This document shows, piece after piece, positions 13,801-20,358 of a stretch of 21,803 nt of DNA. Source of the stretch: a virus; IMG/VR virus record IMGVR_UViG_3300003324_000104, positions 1-21,803 of that record. The stretch is one strand, 5' to 3'. The translations under genes were made by a program, and so were the position numbers. Each line of letters begins with the position of its first letter. Positions within the stretch are counted from its first letter, which is position 1. The notes under the pieces are model-generated. The model had not been told where the DNA came from. It ran no database searches and saw nothing but the letters and a program-made list of their open reading frames with translations.

Positions 13801-16778
13801 TAGAGCCAATTCGTACCGGTACTACCGTCACTGGCGTTCTATCATGGGTTGTAGGCGATATCCTTCATTATGCTGGTGTTGATGTTTATATTGCCACCAA
13901 TGGTGGTGATTTTGTTTTCTATAATACTGTAATGAACACAAGCACGATGATGATACAACTACAGGAGGGAACTTCTGTAGATATCAAAGTTGTAGCATTC
14001 AATGACAGGGGCTTCAGAGCTAACTTTAATACCGCTCCTACAATCCACCAAACAGTTGGTACTGTTGCTGGTTCTCTTGTTGAACCTACAGACCTTACTT
14101 GGACTCTTATTAGAATTGATTATATGGCAAGCGGTTCACTGTCATGGACTCGTGGAGATAGTGGCTTGGGTAACTTCTCGCCAGTTACTAGAGTCCAAAT
14201 TCAGTTTAACGGAGCCGGTGATTGGATTGATAAAGGTGTAACCCAAGAGACTATTCTTGAAGTACACGACATTCCAGCAGGAAACCATACTGCTCGTATT
14301 CGTACCGAGAACACTACGGGTCAAGTTTCGGATTGGGTTGAACAGAGTTTCGCTGTTGTAGCGCCGACTCTTGTTAATCCTACCTTCGCTACAGACGGTA
14401 GTGCTCTTAACCATACTATGAATACAGATAGCTCAGCAAATATCAGTGTTGAGTGGTTATGGGCTGGCTCAGAAGATGATATTGATGGTTTTCAAATCAT
14501 TAGTCACCAAGCAAGTACTAATGCTATTTATACCTTAGGTACTGACATTAGTAGTGAGACTATTAATACTACGACTCCCGATAAACGCATTTTCTATTAC
14601 TATGGTGTTCCTTGTGACCAGTTCTACACAATTTACTTAAGGGCTTATAAATTCGTTCACCCTTCGTTCGCTGCGAGTGGTATTATTTATTCAACCGCAA
14701 ACCATCCAACTTTTACTGGTGAATATCCTTATCAACCAAGCGCAGATGTTACTTTTGGTGGTGACGTTACTGGCACTATCGGTGGTGTCCCGGTTGAAGA
14801 TATTATTGCTGGTGGTGGTGATACCGATCCACCATTAATTCCTAGCGGTTTAACTTTATCAAGTTCACTTGAAGATAACCCTGATGGAACGCAATGGGTT
14901 AAATTACTTGCTGAATGGACGCCGAATACTGAACCTGATTTAGCCAGTTATGTTATTGCGTTAAAAGAAGACACAAGCGATTACATTGAATTCACTGTTA
15001 GTGGTAGCTTAACTTCATTTTATTGGTCCGTCCTAGCTTCGACGCCCTATACGGCGAAAATTAAAGCGCTGGATAGCAATCTTAACAGCAGTGGCTATTC
15101 TGCCCCTGTTAGCCATACAACCCTCGCTGATACGGTCGCTCCTGCCGCTCCTACGGCTCTTTCTGGTTTAGCTGCAATTACTAGCATCTTCTTATCATGG
15201 ACTAATCCGCCTGATGCGGACGTAACCAAAATCAAAGTCTATGAAAATGATGTAAACGATTCATCAACTGCGACTAATATTGCTACGGTATTGGCAACTC
15301 CGAACTCACAAGGTAGATTCACTCGGTCAGGATTAGCGACCGGAGTTACAAAATACTATTGGGTTAAAGCTGTAGATATATCAGGCAATACGTCAGATTT
15401 TAGTATTGGTACAAATGTCACAACAGCACAAGTTGGTACTGGCGATATCGCAGCTTTCTCAATCACTGCTGCTCAAATCGCCGCTGGTACTATTTCCGCC
15501 GATAAGTTAGCCGCTGGTATTATTACAGGCGACTTAATTCAAACAGGAACGAGTCTCCCCGGAAGTATTACGGTTGGCACTACCGGTGTAACAATTCAAA
15601 CGATTGCTGATTACGCGATTGACCCCGCTGCTAGAATTAACGCTAATACTACCCAAATCTTACCCGGTTTGGTTCTGATTAGTGGAAGCACGACTCTATC
15701 AGATTGGCGCAATGGTGGTGACCTTACTAAAATTGAAGGCGGTAGTATCGCGGCAAATACTATTACTGCCAACAAGCTAAATATTGGTCTTCGCGGAATT
15801 GATATTTCAGATATCGAATTTCAATGTGATAAGCCTGTAGCAAACAGAATTACTTGGACTACTGGTACTATTACCTATGTTAATGATGTAGGTTCACCCA
15901 CCCAAGTTACCATTACTGCTGGTAATGCTGATTGGTCAGGTAGTATTCTTTATATTTATTGGATTAAAGGTGGCACTGTTCTCAATGCCACAACTGTTCC
16001 CGCTACTGCTTACGCTACGAATAACATTGTTTTAGCTACCTATACTGGCGGAACTAGTATGGTGGTAAATTATGGTCGGACGATTATTGATGGCGCTAAT
16101 ATTATCACTGGCACTATTGACGCTAACCGTATCAAAGCTGGTAGCGTCTTAGCTGATAATGTTCTCATTGGCACTGGTGTTAGTGGCCTTACCGCTGGTG
16201 ATATTGCGCTGTGGGCTTCCACTACCGACCATACGTTTATTGACGGTGGTAAGATTTATGCTAATTCAATCACTGCTGCTCAATTAACAACAGGGACTCT
16301 TATTTCAACGTCAGCGCAGATTGGTGATTTGACTGTCACAAGAATTAAGATTGCTGGCGGTCAGATTATTACGCCAAGCGTTACTGAAGGTTCAGATACC
16401 TTTATTACAAGCACCGCTGGTACAGACATTCTAGCTAGCTCTGCGGTAACGGTGGGTGATGCTACTGATGGTAAAGCACTTGTTACTATTTTTGGTTGGA
16501 TGGATTTCAGTGCTGACAAAGATATCGTCGCTGCGATTGACCTATACGTTGCGACTAATGGTGGCGGCTATGTTCTTAAAAAGACTGTCAAAGCTGGCAC
16601 TAATACTACTGGTGGTTCTACTTATGCATTCATTCCTTTCAGTGCTAGCTTCACTGTTTCAGGCGTCCAGACCGTGCAAGTAAAGATGGTTGGAAGACAG
16701 GCGGTTATCGGCGGATCAGACTTTAAAACTAGTGTCTGTCGCGGACCTACTATCGTTATTCAGGGAGCGGCTAGATAA
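10854..16778 (+). CDS. Tail tip / central fibre protein, fused I-J type
   Basis: This 1974-residue protein combines a lambda gpI-like N-terminus with a gpJ-like body. Residues 1-85 are a small alpha/beta domain, and two hydrophobic glycine-rich segments follow (about 88-110 and 118-142). Residues 150-960 are the J-like tip core, with an inserted beta-rich segment at about 320-478 and a proline-rich end (PPETPIPPPTAKPP). About five fibronectin-III-like domains follow (roughly 967-1065, 1072-1170, 1172-1290, 1322-1424, 1426-1526). Residues 1527-1850 carry repeated ITAxQIAAGTI-like motifs, and a terminal beta domain (1850-1974) may bind the receptor. The start is GTG 10854 with AGGTG seven bases upstream, overlapping the K-like gene by 22 bases. 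Confidence 0.9.
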   Translation: MGTEEQVVKVGLVYNAFDPTNVVREELLYQKDKTLKHYIEGLPDTCDWRIGLNAIPVEPKDYDELIPAPNDYISVVSVPRGGSGGKDILRLVALIAVVVAAGILLGPGAFGITGLGLTGTTFAVAFAASVAVGAFLVNLALPPTQLKLKSDADGQTYGYDGAKNTAKEGITLPVVYGQFRVAGNYVDVFTENVGDDQYLYGRVVLSDGEIDSVTGVPELNEQPLTDYKGVEYGSTLGTLADPVNTRFNKAKSQFFRQDKLTTTYTEYTTTDEIDAFEIDFIFPQGLTDINTKTGDKGNFSVTVEIQYAPFGTTDWTNPGSTNSATSPLTLFTGSSPVNTHFSLLVRGHDAVGAINGTATYSVEYSPAGAGTWTTYQTFNDQSTSFSTSRDLTGIGGDYSRFENVLPDVGSVGFFTEYPQRTVNLTLPSGSYDFRVTGDGTLLATYVGTATVAPGSAGASGSTQVTYTDRRTVAIRKTYKSPTLPRSKYHIRFRRTTAEDLGHPDWISQLNCTAVAEIQHSNVSLQSVATGWYVAKMTDQLQGIPNITWLVKGVKVDIYDVNGNVTATQWSDNPADIALDMLIGSRRGALRGKLDVDWPAYVAWRDHCTAESLKFNGVFDDMTTLWDALQQVYRVGRAMPVRVGTKLSVAVDKASEPVMLFGPGNIYKDSFQIHYLSLADRANEFEVDYFDKDDRNKQHTIRIADPDAAQAGEIPKTAQYTLFGVDNFDQAQKEVWYQLYNNRLARRVVTFDAPVESIGLNIGDVALIQHDQVDWGFSGRVASAASSSQITLDKEVEIESGESYLLLIIHDKLERFTCNFTNLAGNTYSLSGMSATTFTEDQIKRIQTDTGDEAAVLVYDYLGSGNATVTLDKTITGTTASVWDVDVIEEKAVSTGVGLHTTVNVSGGFSITPAQYSNYMFGKVDSVKRPFRLRSISGDGYERRTLTFGEYNDFVYSPPETPIPPPTAKPPTYPNHVTGLNLTLEPIRTGTTVTGVLSWVVGDILHYAGVDVYIATNGGDFVFYNTVMNTSTMMIQLQEGTSVDIKVVAFNDRGFRANFNTAPTIHQTVGTVAGSLVEPTDLTWTLIRIDYMASGSLSWTRGDSGLGNFSPVTRVQIQFNGAGDWIDKGVTQETILEVHDIPAGNHTARIRTENTTGQVSDWVEQSFAVVAPTLVNPTFATDGSALNHTMNTDSSANISVEWLWAGSEDDIDGFQIISHQASTNAIYTLGTDISSETINTTTPDKRIFYYYGVPCDQFYTIYLRAYKFVHPSFAASGIIYSTANHPTFTGEYPYQPSADVTFGGDVTGTIGGVPVEDIIAGGGDTDPPLIPSGLTLSSSLEDNPDGTQWVKLLAEWTPNTEPDLASYVIALKEDTSDYIEFTVSGSLTSFYWSVLASTPYTAKIKALDSNLNSSGYSAPVSHTTLADTVAPAAPTALSGLAAITSIFLSWTNPPDADVTKIKVYENDVNDSSTATNIATVLATPNSQGRFTRSGLATGVTKYYWVKAVDISGNTSDFSIGTNVTTAQVGTGDIAAFSITAAQIAAGTISADKLAAGIITGDLIQTGTSLPGSITVGTTGVTIQTIADYAIDPAARINANTTQILPGLVLISGSTTLSDWRNGGDLTKIEGGSIAANTITANKLNIGLRGIDISDIEFQCDKPVANRITWTTGTITYVNDVGSPTQVTITAGNADWSGSILYIYWIKGGTVLNATTVPATAYATNNIVLATYTGGTSMVVNYGRTIIDGANIITGTIDANRIKAGSVLADNVLIGTGVSGLTAGDIALWASTTDHTFIDGGKIYANSITAAQLTTGTLISTSAQIGDLTVTRIKIAGGQIITPSVTEGSDTFITSTAGTDILASSAVTVGDATDGKALVTIFGWMDFSADKDIVAAIDLYVATNGGGYVLKKTVKAGTNTTGGSTYAFIPFSASFTVSGVQTVQVKMVGRQAVIGGSDFKTSVCRGPTIVIQGAAR
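15459..15476 (+). repeat. 18-base direct repeat, copy 1, in the fibre gene
   Basis: TCAATCACTGCTGCTCAA occurs here and again, exactly, at 16266-16283. Both encode SITAAQ in the same frame. It reflects a repeated protein motif (SITAAQIAAGTI, SITAAQLTTGTL) in the C-terminal stalk and probably arose by internal duplication. Confidence 0.8.
16266..16283 (+). repeat. 18-base direct repeat, copy 2, in the fibre gene
   Basis: This is an exact copy of the 18-mer at 15459-15476, in the same reading frame and again encoding SITAAQ. The flanking codons differ, so only the motif core is conserved at DNA level. Confidence 0.8.
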
Positions 16779-17281
16779 TGCGTTATGGTTACTTTGATGC
16801 TGATGGAATCTGTTTAGCTATTTCTACTAATGAACTAGAAAGTCCCAATTATATATATCAAATTTCTGTGCCTGATGATGGAACTCCTTCCGATTTTTGG
16901 TATGACATTTCTAAGAAAAGAGTGGTAAGTACGCAACAGGGATTTGAGTTACTTAAAATGCTTAGTTGTCCTGCTGTAATGAAACTGGGTGAAAGTTATA
17001 CCCTCAATATTCCTGAAAACTGTGTGTTGGAGGTAGATGGCACTCGCTATAAGAAACAAGTCACTTTGACCTATAACATTCCAAGAAAGGTTCTTTTATT
17101 TGTTAAAGGGCCTTGGGTTGGTGACGTAGTAGTTGATGTTAATAGTTACATTGAAGATAGACTCACAGCATATCCTACCGTACAAGAGCAACTTGATATG
17201 CTTTACCATTTAGGATTCGATGCTTGGAAAGCGGAGATTACTAAGATTAAAGAGAAGTATCCTAAGCCAGAAGACCTCTAA
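16778..17281 (+). CDS. XkdW-like / fibre-assembly-associated phage protein
   Basis: This 167-residue protein immediately follows the tip/fibre gene and overlaps it by one base. The N-terminus begins like small tail accessory proteins (MRYGYFDADGICLAIS). The C-terminus (about 124-165) has YIEDRLTAYPTVQEQLDMLY, then a helix with GFDAWKAEI and EKYPKPE. That 'AYP..QEQLDMLYH.GFDAWK' pattern is common at the ends of tail fibre accessory proteins, including XkdW-like ones. It may be a fibre chaperone or a minor tip component. Function is uncertain, but the family resemblance is fair. Confidence 0.6.
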   Translation: MRYGYFDADGICLAISTNELESPNYIYQISVPDDGTPSDFWYDISKKRVVSTQQGFELLKMLSCPAVMKLGESYTLNIPENCVLEVDGTRYKKQVTLTYNIPRKVLLFVKGPWVGDVVVDVNSYIEDRLTAYPTVQEQLDMLYHLGFDAWKAEITKIKEKYPKPEDL

Positions 17282-17283
17282 GG

Positions 17284-17312
17284 TTGCTTGATTGATTAGT
17301 AAGGAGTATAAT
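17284..17312 (+). promoter_or_regulatory. Promoter of the lysis genes
   Basis: A perfect -10 TATAAT (17307-17312) lies 17 bases after TTGCTT (17284-17289), a half-match to the -35. The predicted start is near 17319, giving a leader of about 19 bases before ATG 17338. The -10 overlaps the 5' arm of the inverted repeat at 17310-17332. Confidence 0.6.
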
Positions 17313-17332
17313 TCCTAGTTAAAATAGGAATT
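17310..17332 (+). promoter_or_regulatory. RBS-sequestering hairpin at the endolysin gene
   Basis: AATTCCTA (17310-17317) pairs perfectly with TAGGAATT (17325-17332) across a 7-base loop. The 3' arm holds AGGA (17326-17329), the likely Shine-Dalgarno for ATG 17338. The predicted start of transcription (about 17319) lies in the loop, so only read-through RNA from the tail genes would fold. It may also act as a DNA operator because it spans the transcription start. Confidence 0.6.
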
Positions 17333-17337
17333 GACTC

Positions 17338-18129
17338 ATGCAAGTTTCACAAGCAGGTATAAACTTAATCAAAAAGCATGAGGGTTTAAAATTACGGTCT
17401 TATCTTTGTCCTGCTGGTGTATGGACGGTCGGATATGGTACCACTGGCCCTCAGATTACAAAGAACCTAGTTATTACTAAAGACCAAGCAGAAAACTATC
17501 TAAAGGCAGATTTAGTTAAATTTACAAATGGTGTATTAGCCGCTGTTGCTCCTGCTGTTCCTAGCCAAAACGAATTAGATGCTTTTGTTTGTTTCGCATA
17601 TAATGTTGGACTAGCTAATTTCAAGAAATCTACTCCATGTAAATCGTTTAAGGCTGGCAACAAAGAGGATGCCGCTAGAGGTTTTATGCTTTGGACAAAG
17701 GCGAAAGACCCGAAGACAGGCAAGCTAAGAGAGCTTCCGGGCCTTGTAGCGCGTCGTACAGACGAAAAACAACTGTTTATGGCAAATAGTGACGACACAC
17801 AGGTAGAACGCGCTGTAACGGCTTCTAAGACGACTACGGTTCCTGAAACGAGCGTTGTTCCAGAACCCCCAAAACCTCTTGTTCAATCAAAAGAGATTAT
17901 TGGTGGTGTTGTAGCTGGTGCTGGTGGCCTTGGTCAAATTATTAGTAGCTTTACTGCTAGTGATTTGGAACAAGCCAAAACAGGAACACAGACTCTTCAA
18001 CAGGACGCTAACAATTCTGCTTTCTTTAAGCATATTCACGTTCCAGAAATTGCCGCTGGCTTAACTGTAACACTGAGTATGTTAATTATTTGGAAAAGAT
18101 TCGCTGATCGTAACAAAGGCGTTCGGTAA
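17338..18129 (+). CDS. GH24 lysozyme endolysin with C-terminal membrane hairpin
   Basis: This 263-residue enzyme would cleave the MurNAc-GlcNAc bond of peptidoglycan. It shows the phage lysozyme catalytic pattern E-x8-C-x5-T: Glu15 (KKHEGLKL), Cys24 (SYLCPAG) and Thr30 (VWTVGYGT). The usual Asp of T4 lysozyme is replaced by Cys, as in other GH24 lysozymes. The catalytic domain runs to about residue 160. A Pro/Thr linker follows, then two hydrophobic segments (about 185-206 and 236-256) and a basic tail (KRFADRNKG). No N-terminal signal is seen. ATG 17338 has AGGA eight bases upstream. It overlaps the i-spanin gene by one base. Confidence 0.93.
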   Translation: MQVSQAGINLIKKHEGLKLRSYLCPAGVWTVGYGTTGPQITKNLVITKDQAENYLKADLVKFTNGVLAAVAPAVPSQNELDAFVCFAYNVGLANFKKSTPCKSFKAGNKEDAARGFMLWTKAKDPKTGKLRELPGLVARRTDEKQLFMANSDDTQVERAVTASKTTTVPETSVVPEPPKPLVQSKEIIGGVVAGAGGLGQIISSFTASDLEQAKTGTQTLQQDANNSAFFKHIHVPEIAAGLTVTLSMLIIWKRFADRNKGVR

Positions 18130-18464
18130 TGCTAAGCGGGTTGTATATTAAACTTATTGCCTCAGCGATAGTTCTTGCTGTTGTGGGTGGGGCGTATTTT
18201 TATGTTACTGGTTTACAACATAAAGTAACGCAGCTTACCGCTGACAATCAAACTCTTGCCAACGATAATAGGAGCCTAAAGGATACTATCGAAGCCGAGA
18301 GAACAATGAATGATAACATCACTAAAGTTGCTCAAGCCGGTGATAAGCAAAGAGAACAAAATAAGAAAGAATACCAAACCCATTTGAAGAATATTGATGA
18401 TAAAGTTAAGGCTGGCAAAGATAGACCAGTAGGCCCTCTATTGCAGGAATTCTTTAATGAATAA
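18129..18464 (+). CDS. Inner-membrane spanin (i-spanin, Rz-like)
   Basis: This 111-residue protein has one N-terminal membrane segment (about residues 5-27, LIASAIVLAVVGGAYFYV) followed by a long charged coiled coil (about 30-95), the layout of Rz-type i-spanins. The periplasmic part would contact the o-spanin lipoprotein and fuse inner with outer membrane in the last lysis step. It lies between the endolysin and a lipoprotein gene that overlaps its 3' end by eight bases, which strongly supports the call despite low sequence conservation in this family. Confidence 0.85.
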   Translation: MLSGLYIKLIASAIVLAVVGGAYFYVTGLQHKVTQLTADNQTLANDNRSLKDTIEAERTMNDNITKVAQAGDKQREQNKKEYQTHLKNIDDKVKAGKDRPVGPLLQEFFNE

Positions 18465-18792
18465 GTGGTTAGCTTTATTACCAATATTAGCATTTTGTTT
18501 TATGATGATATCTCTTACTGGTTGTGCCGGTAGAGTCCATACGGAAATCGTTAGACCTCCTCTAAATATTCCTGAGCAAATGTATCAATGTGAGGATGGT
18601 ATTAATCGGCCTACTGGTCAAACCATTATGGAGTCTGAAGTAGCTCGCTATATAGCTTCAATAGAATTTGCAAACAAGGATTGCAAGTTAAGACTCAAAG
18701 AGCTTGCGGTGATTATAAAGTGCTACAATGATAAAAACTGTAATGTAGAGAAGCTAATCGAGTATGTTGGGTTGATACGGGAACAGAAATAA
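18457..18792 (+). CDS. Outer-membrane spanin lipoprotein (o-spanin, Rz1-like)
   Basis: This 111-residue lipoprotein has a hydrophobic signal (residues 4-22) ending in the lipobox L20-T21-G22-C23. Residue 24 is Ala, so sorting to the outer membrane is expected. The mature part is about 88 residues, has four further cysteines and is only mildly proline-rich (RPPLNIPEQ), unlike the very short classic Rz1. ATG 18457 has AGGA eight bases upstream, inside the i-spanin gene. The overlapping arrangement is intermediate between embedded and separate spanin pairs. Confidence 0.85.
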   Translation: MNKWLALLPILAFCFMMISLTGCAGRVHTEIVRPPLNIPEQMYQCEDGINRPTGQTIMESEVARYIASIEFANKDCKLRLKELAVIIKCYNDKNCNVEKLIEYVGLIREQK

Positions 18793-18893
18793 GTTTATAT
18801 CAGGTTACACTCCAAAATTTTCCAACGATTCAATTTTGATTTTAGAGATTTTGATAAGGGAGATTTAGAGAGATAAATTTAAGGTTTTAATTT

Positions 18894-19622
18894 TTGACAT
18901 TAGAGGAAAAAAAGACACCACGAATTCTGCTGTTGGACATTGAGACAAAACCTCTCATTGTTTACGCTTGGCGAATGTATGAAGAACTTAATTCTCTAGA
19001 AAAGGTTATTGATACAGGTGGCCTGTTATGCTTTGCAGCTAAATGGCTTGGTGAAAAGGAAAAGCACTTTTATTCAGAATGGGAACATGGCCGCGACGTA
19101 ATGGTTAAAGCGGCACATAAACTTCTTTCTGAGGCTGATGCAGTTGTGACCTACAATGGCGAAAAGTTCGACCTTCCAAAGCTTCAAGCTGAATTTGCAA
19201 TGGTCGGCACTGGCACTCCTCCTCCCCTAACCAGCATTGATGTTTACAAAACGACAAAAACCATGGGCTTTGTTTCTAAGAAGCTGGATTTTGTTGCTAA
19301 AGCTCTAGGTTGCGGTCAGAAGGTCGAGCATGAAGGAATGGCACTTTGGCATAAAGTGTTGCAAGGCAATTCTAAAGCTCGTAAGAAGATGAAAAAATAT
19401 AACATCGGTGATGTTATCTTACTTGAAAAGGTTTATCTAAAGATTAGACCTTTCATTAAGAACCATCCTCATATGGGTTTCACGCCTAAGCGTGAATGTG
19501 GAGCTTGTGGTAGCTCTAAGGTCCATGTGTCTAAATGGCGCAGGACTAAAGCTATGCGAATCCAACAGCTTCATTGCCAAGAGTGCGGAAGTTACTTCGA
19601 TGGGATAAGGCAGCGAATCTAA
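18894..19622 (+). CDS. DnaQ-fold 3'-5' exonuclease with C-terminal zinc ribbon
   Basis: This 242-residue nuclease of the RNase H-like DEDDy type probably trims DNA during replication or recombination. Motif I is D15-I-E17 (LLLDIETK), motif II is D93 (TYNGEKFDLPKL), and motif III is Y169-x3-D173 (KYNIGDVILLEKVY). It resembles the predicted PolB-like exonuclease / YprB-type family. A C-terminal zinc ribbon has C202-x2-C205 and C228-x2-C231. The start is TTG 18894 with AAGG nine bases upstream; no ATG lies before motif I. It is separated from the lysis genes by 101 bases in which I see no clear terminator. Confidence 0.85.
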   Translation: MTLEEKKTPRILLLDIETKPLIVYAWRMYEELNSLEKVIDTGGLLCFAAKWLGEKEKHFYSEWEHGRDVMVKAAHKLLSEADAVVTYNGEKFDLPKLQAEFAMVGTGTPPPLTSIDVYKTTKTMGFVSKKLDFVAKALGCGQKVEHEGMALWHKVLQGNSKARKKMKKYNIGDVILLEKVYLKIRPFIKNHPHMGFTPKRECGACGSSKVHVSKWRRTKAMRIQQLHCQECGSYFDGIRQRI

Positions 19623-19624
19623 TA

Positions 19625-19783
19625 TTGAAAACTTGTTCACGTTGTAGAGAGACTAAGGAATACACCGAATTTAATCGGCAAACTAAAAGCCGTGATGGAT
19701 ATGGAACATATTGTAAGCCATGTGGTAAAGAGGTTTACAAGGAATGGGTTGAAAATAATAGAGAAACATACAGGGCTTCTTAA
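19625..19783 (+). CDS. Small zinc-finger protein, endonuclease VII N-terminus-like
   Basis: This 52-residue basic protein has two CxxC pairs, C4-S-R-C7 and C30-K-P-C33, separated by 22 residues (KTCSRCRETKEYTEFN, then DGYGTYCKPCGKEVYKEW). The pattern matches the N-terminal zinc module found in phage HNH / recombination endonuclease VII-like proteins, but no nuclease domain follows. It may be a truncated relic or a stand-alone DNA- or RNA-binding zinc finger. The frame is open back to TTG 19574. TTG 19625, two bases after the exonuclease stop, is preferred and implies reinitiation. The start remains uncertain. Confidence 0.6.
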   Translation: MKTCSRCRETKEYTEFNRQTKSRDGYGTYCKPCGKEVYKEWVENNRETYRAS

Positions 19784-19836
19784 AGAAAATATAAATACTT
19801 TAAAGCAAGCAATTAAATATTTAGAGAAAGTTTAAT

Positions 19837-20070
19837 ATGGAATTTGTAAACGAAACTACACTAGAATTTACTGATATTAGCTCAGAAGCTTTTCGTGAAT
19901 ATGAATTTGAGAATAAGACTATTAGAATTGAATCCCCACTAAAACTTAACGTTAGCTCAAATGGCGGTCATAGGATTTTTGATAGCGCTGGCAATAGTCA
20001 TTATATTCCTGCTGGTTGGCTACGCCTAATGTGGGTCGCTAAAAATGGCTCTCCCCATTTTGTAAAGTAA
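19837..20070 (+). CDS. Small phage protein, unknown
   Basis: This 77-residue protein has no signal peptide or membrane segment. The C-terminal half (HRIFDSAGNSHYIPAGWLRL, then MWVAKNGSPHFVK) looks like a compact beta domain. I do not recognise a family. ATG 19837 has only a weak purine-rich leader (AGAGAAAG). The upstream 53 bases are very AT-rich. It is one base away from the next gene, so the two are probably co-expressed. Confidence 0.6.
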   Translation: MEFVNETTLEFTDISSEAFREYEFENKTIRIESPLKLNVSSNGGHRIFDSAGNSHYIPAGWLRLMWVAKNGSPHFVK

Positions 20071-20071
20071 A

Positions 20072-20314
20072 ATGATGGGAGAGTTTCACTGGACGCCATC
20101 ATGTATCGGCACTCCGATTGCGGGCGTGAAGTGGAGAATCCTTACAGACGGTGAGTGGTTTTACATCGAATGTAAGGACGAAAAAGACGAATGCTGGCAG
20201 GGTGGTCTAGCTGGAACGAAGGAGTGGCTAGGTCTAACAGATGAGGAAGCTCGTCGCGCCTACGTGATTAAGAGCCGAAGAATGGGGCCGGTCGATGAGA
20301 GTGGAAAACGTTAG
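20072..20314 (+). CDS. Small phage protein, unknown
   Basis: This 80-residue soluble protein is rich in tryptophan and charged residues (FHWTPSCIGTPIAGVKWRIL, then DGEWFYIECKDEKDE and a basic C-terminus). No family recognised. It starts one base after the previous stop; ATG 20072 and ATG 20075 are both possible. No clear Shine-Dalgarno is seen, so coupled translation is likely. The third-position bases look richer in G and C than in neighbouring genes, a subjective impression. Confidence 0.55.
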   Translation: MMGEFHWTPSCIGTPIAGVKWRILTDGEWFYIECKDEKDECWQGGLAGTKEWLGLTDEEARRAYVIKSRRMGPVDESGKR

Positions 20315-20358
20315 TAGTAACTTCACTTGGCATCTATGTATTTTCCCTAGGAGTTTAA

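Noticed and set aside
14002-14241. 79-codon + strand open frame inside the fibre gene
   Set aside because: It is a leucine-rich out-of-frame shadow of the FN3-like region with no ribosome site.
15450-16778. Diversity-generating retroelement variable region at the fibre C-terminus
   Set aside because: The terminal domain prompted the idea, but no reverse transcriptase, template repeat or adenine-biased variable repeat was found in the window.
18813-18838. Terminator after the o-spanin gene (CAAAATT/AATTTTG)
   Set aside because: The seven-pair stem is almost all A-T with a 12-base loop and no clear T-run after it, so it is too weak to call.
18851-18879. TTGATA-17-TAAATT as a promoter for the exonuclease gene
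   Set aside because: The RNA would start about eight bases before the TTG start codon and would exclude the AAGG ribosome site, so it is not a sensible promoter for this gene.
19574-19783. Complete HNH endonuclease
   Set aside because: Only the zinc-binding N-terminal module is present; no HNH or endonuclease VII catalytic segment follows before the stop or in another frame nearby.
19790-19797. TATAAATA, identical to the T4 late promoter consensus
   Set aside because: It lies in a very AT-rich stretch where such an 8-mer is easily met by chance. The other proposed promoters do not share it and no T4-like late sigma gene is visible in the window.
20319-20355. AACTTC pairing with GGAGTT as another RBS-hiding hairpin
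   Set aside because: Only six pairs with a wobble and a 25-base loop, and no promoter lies in the 5' arm. It does not fit the pattern of the other three.
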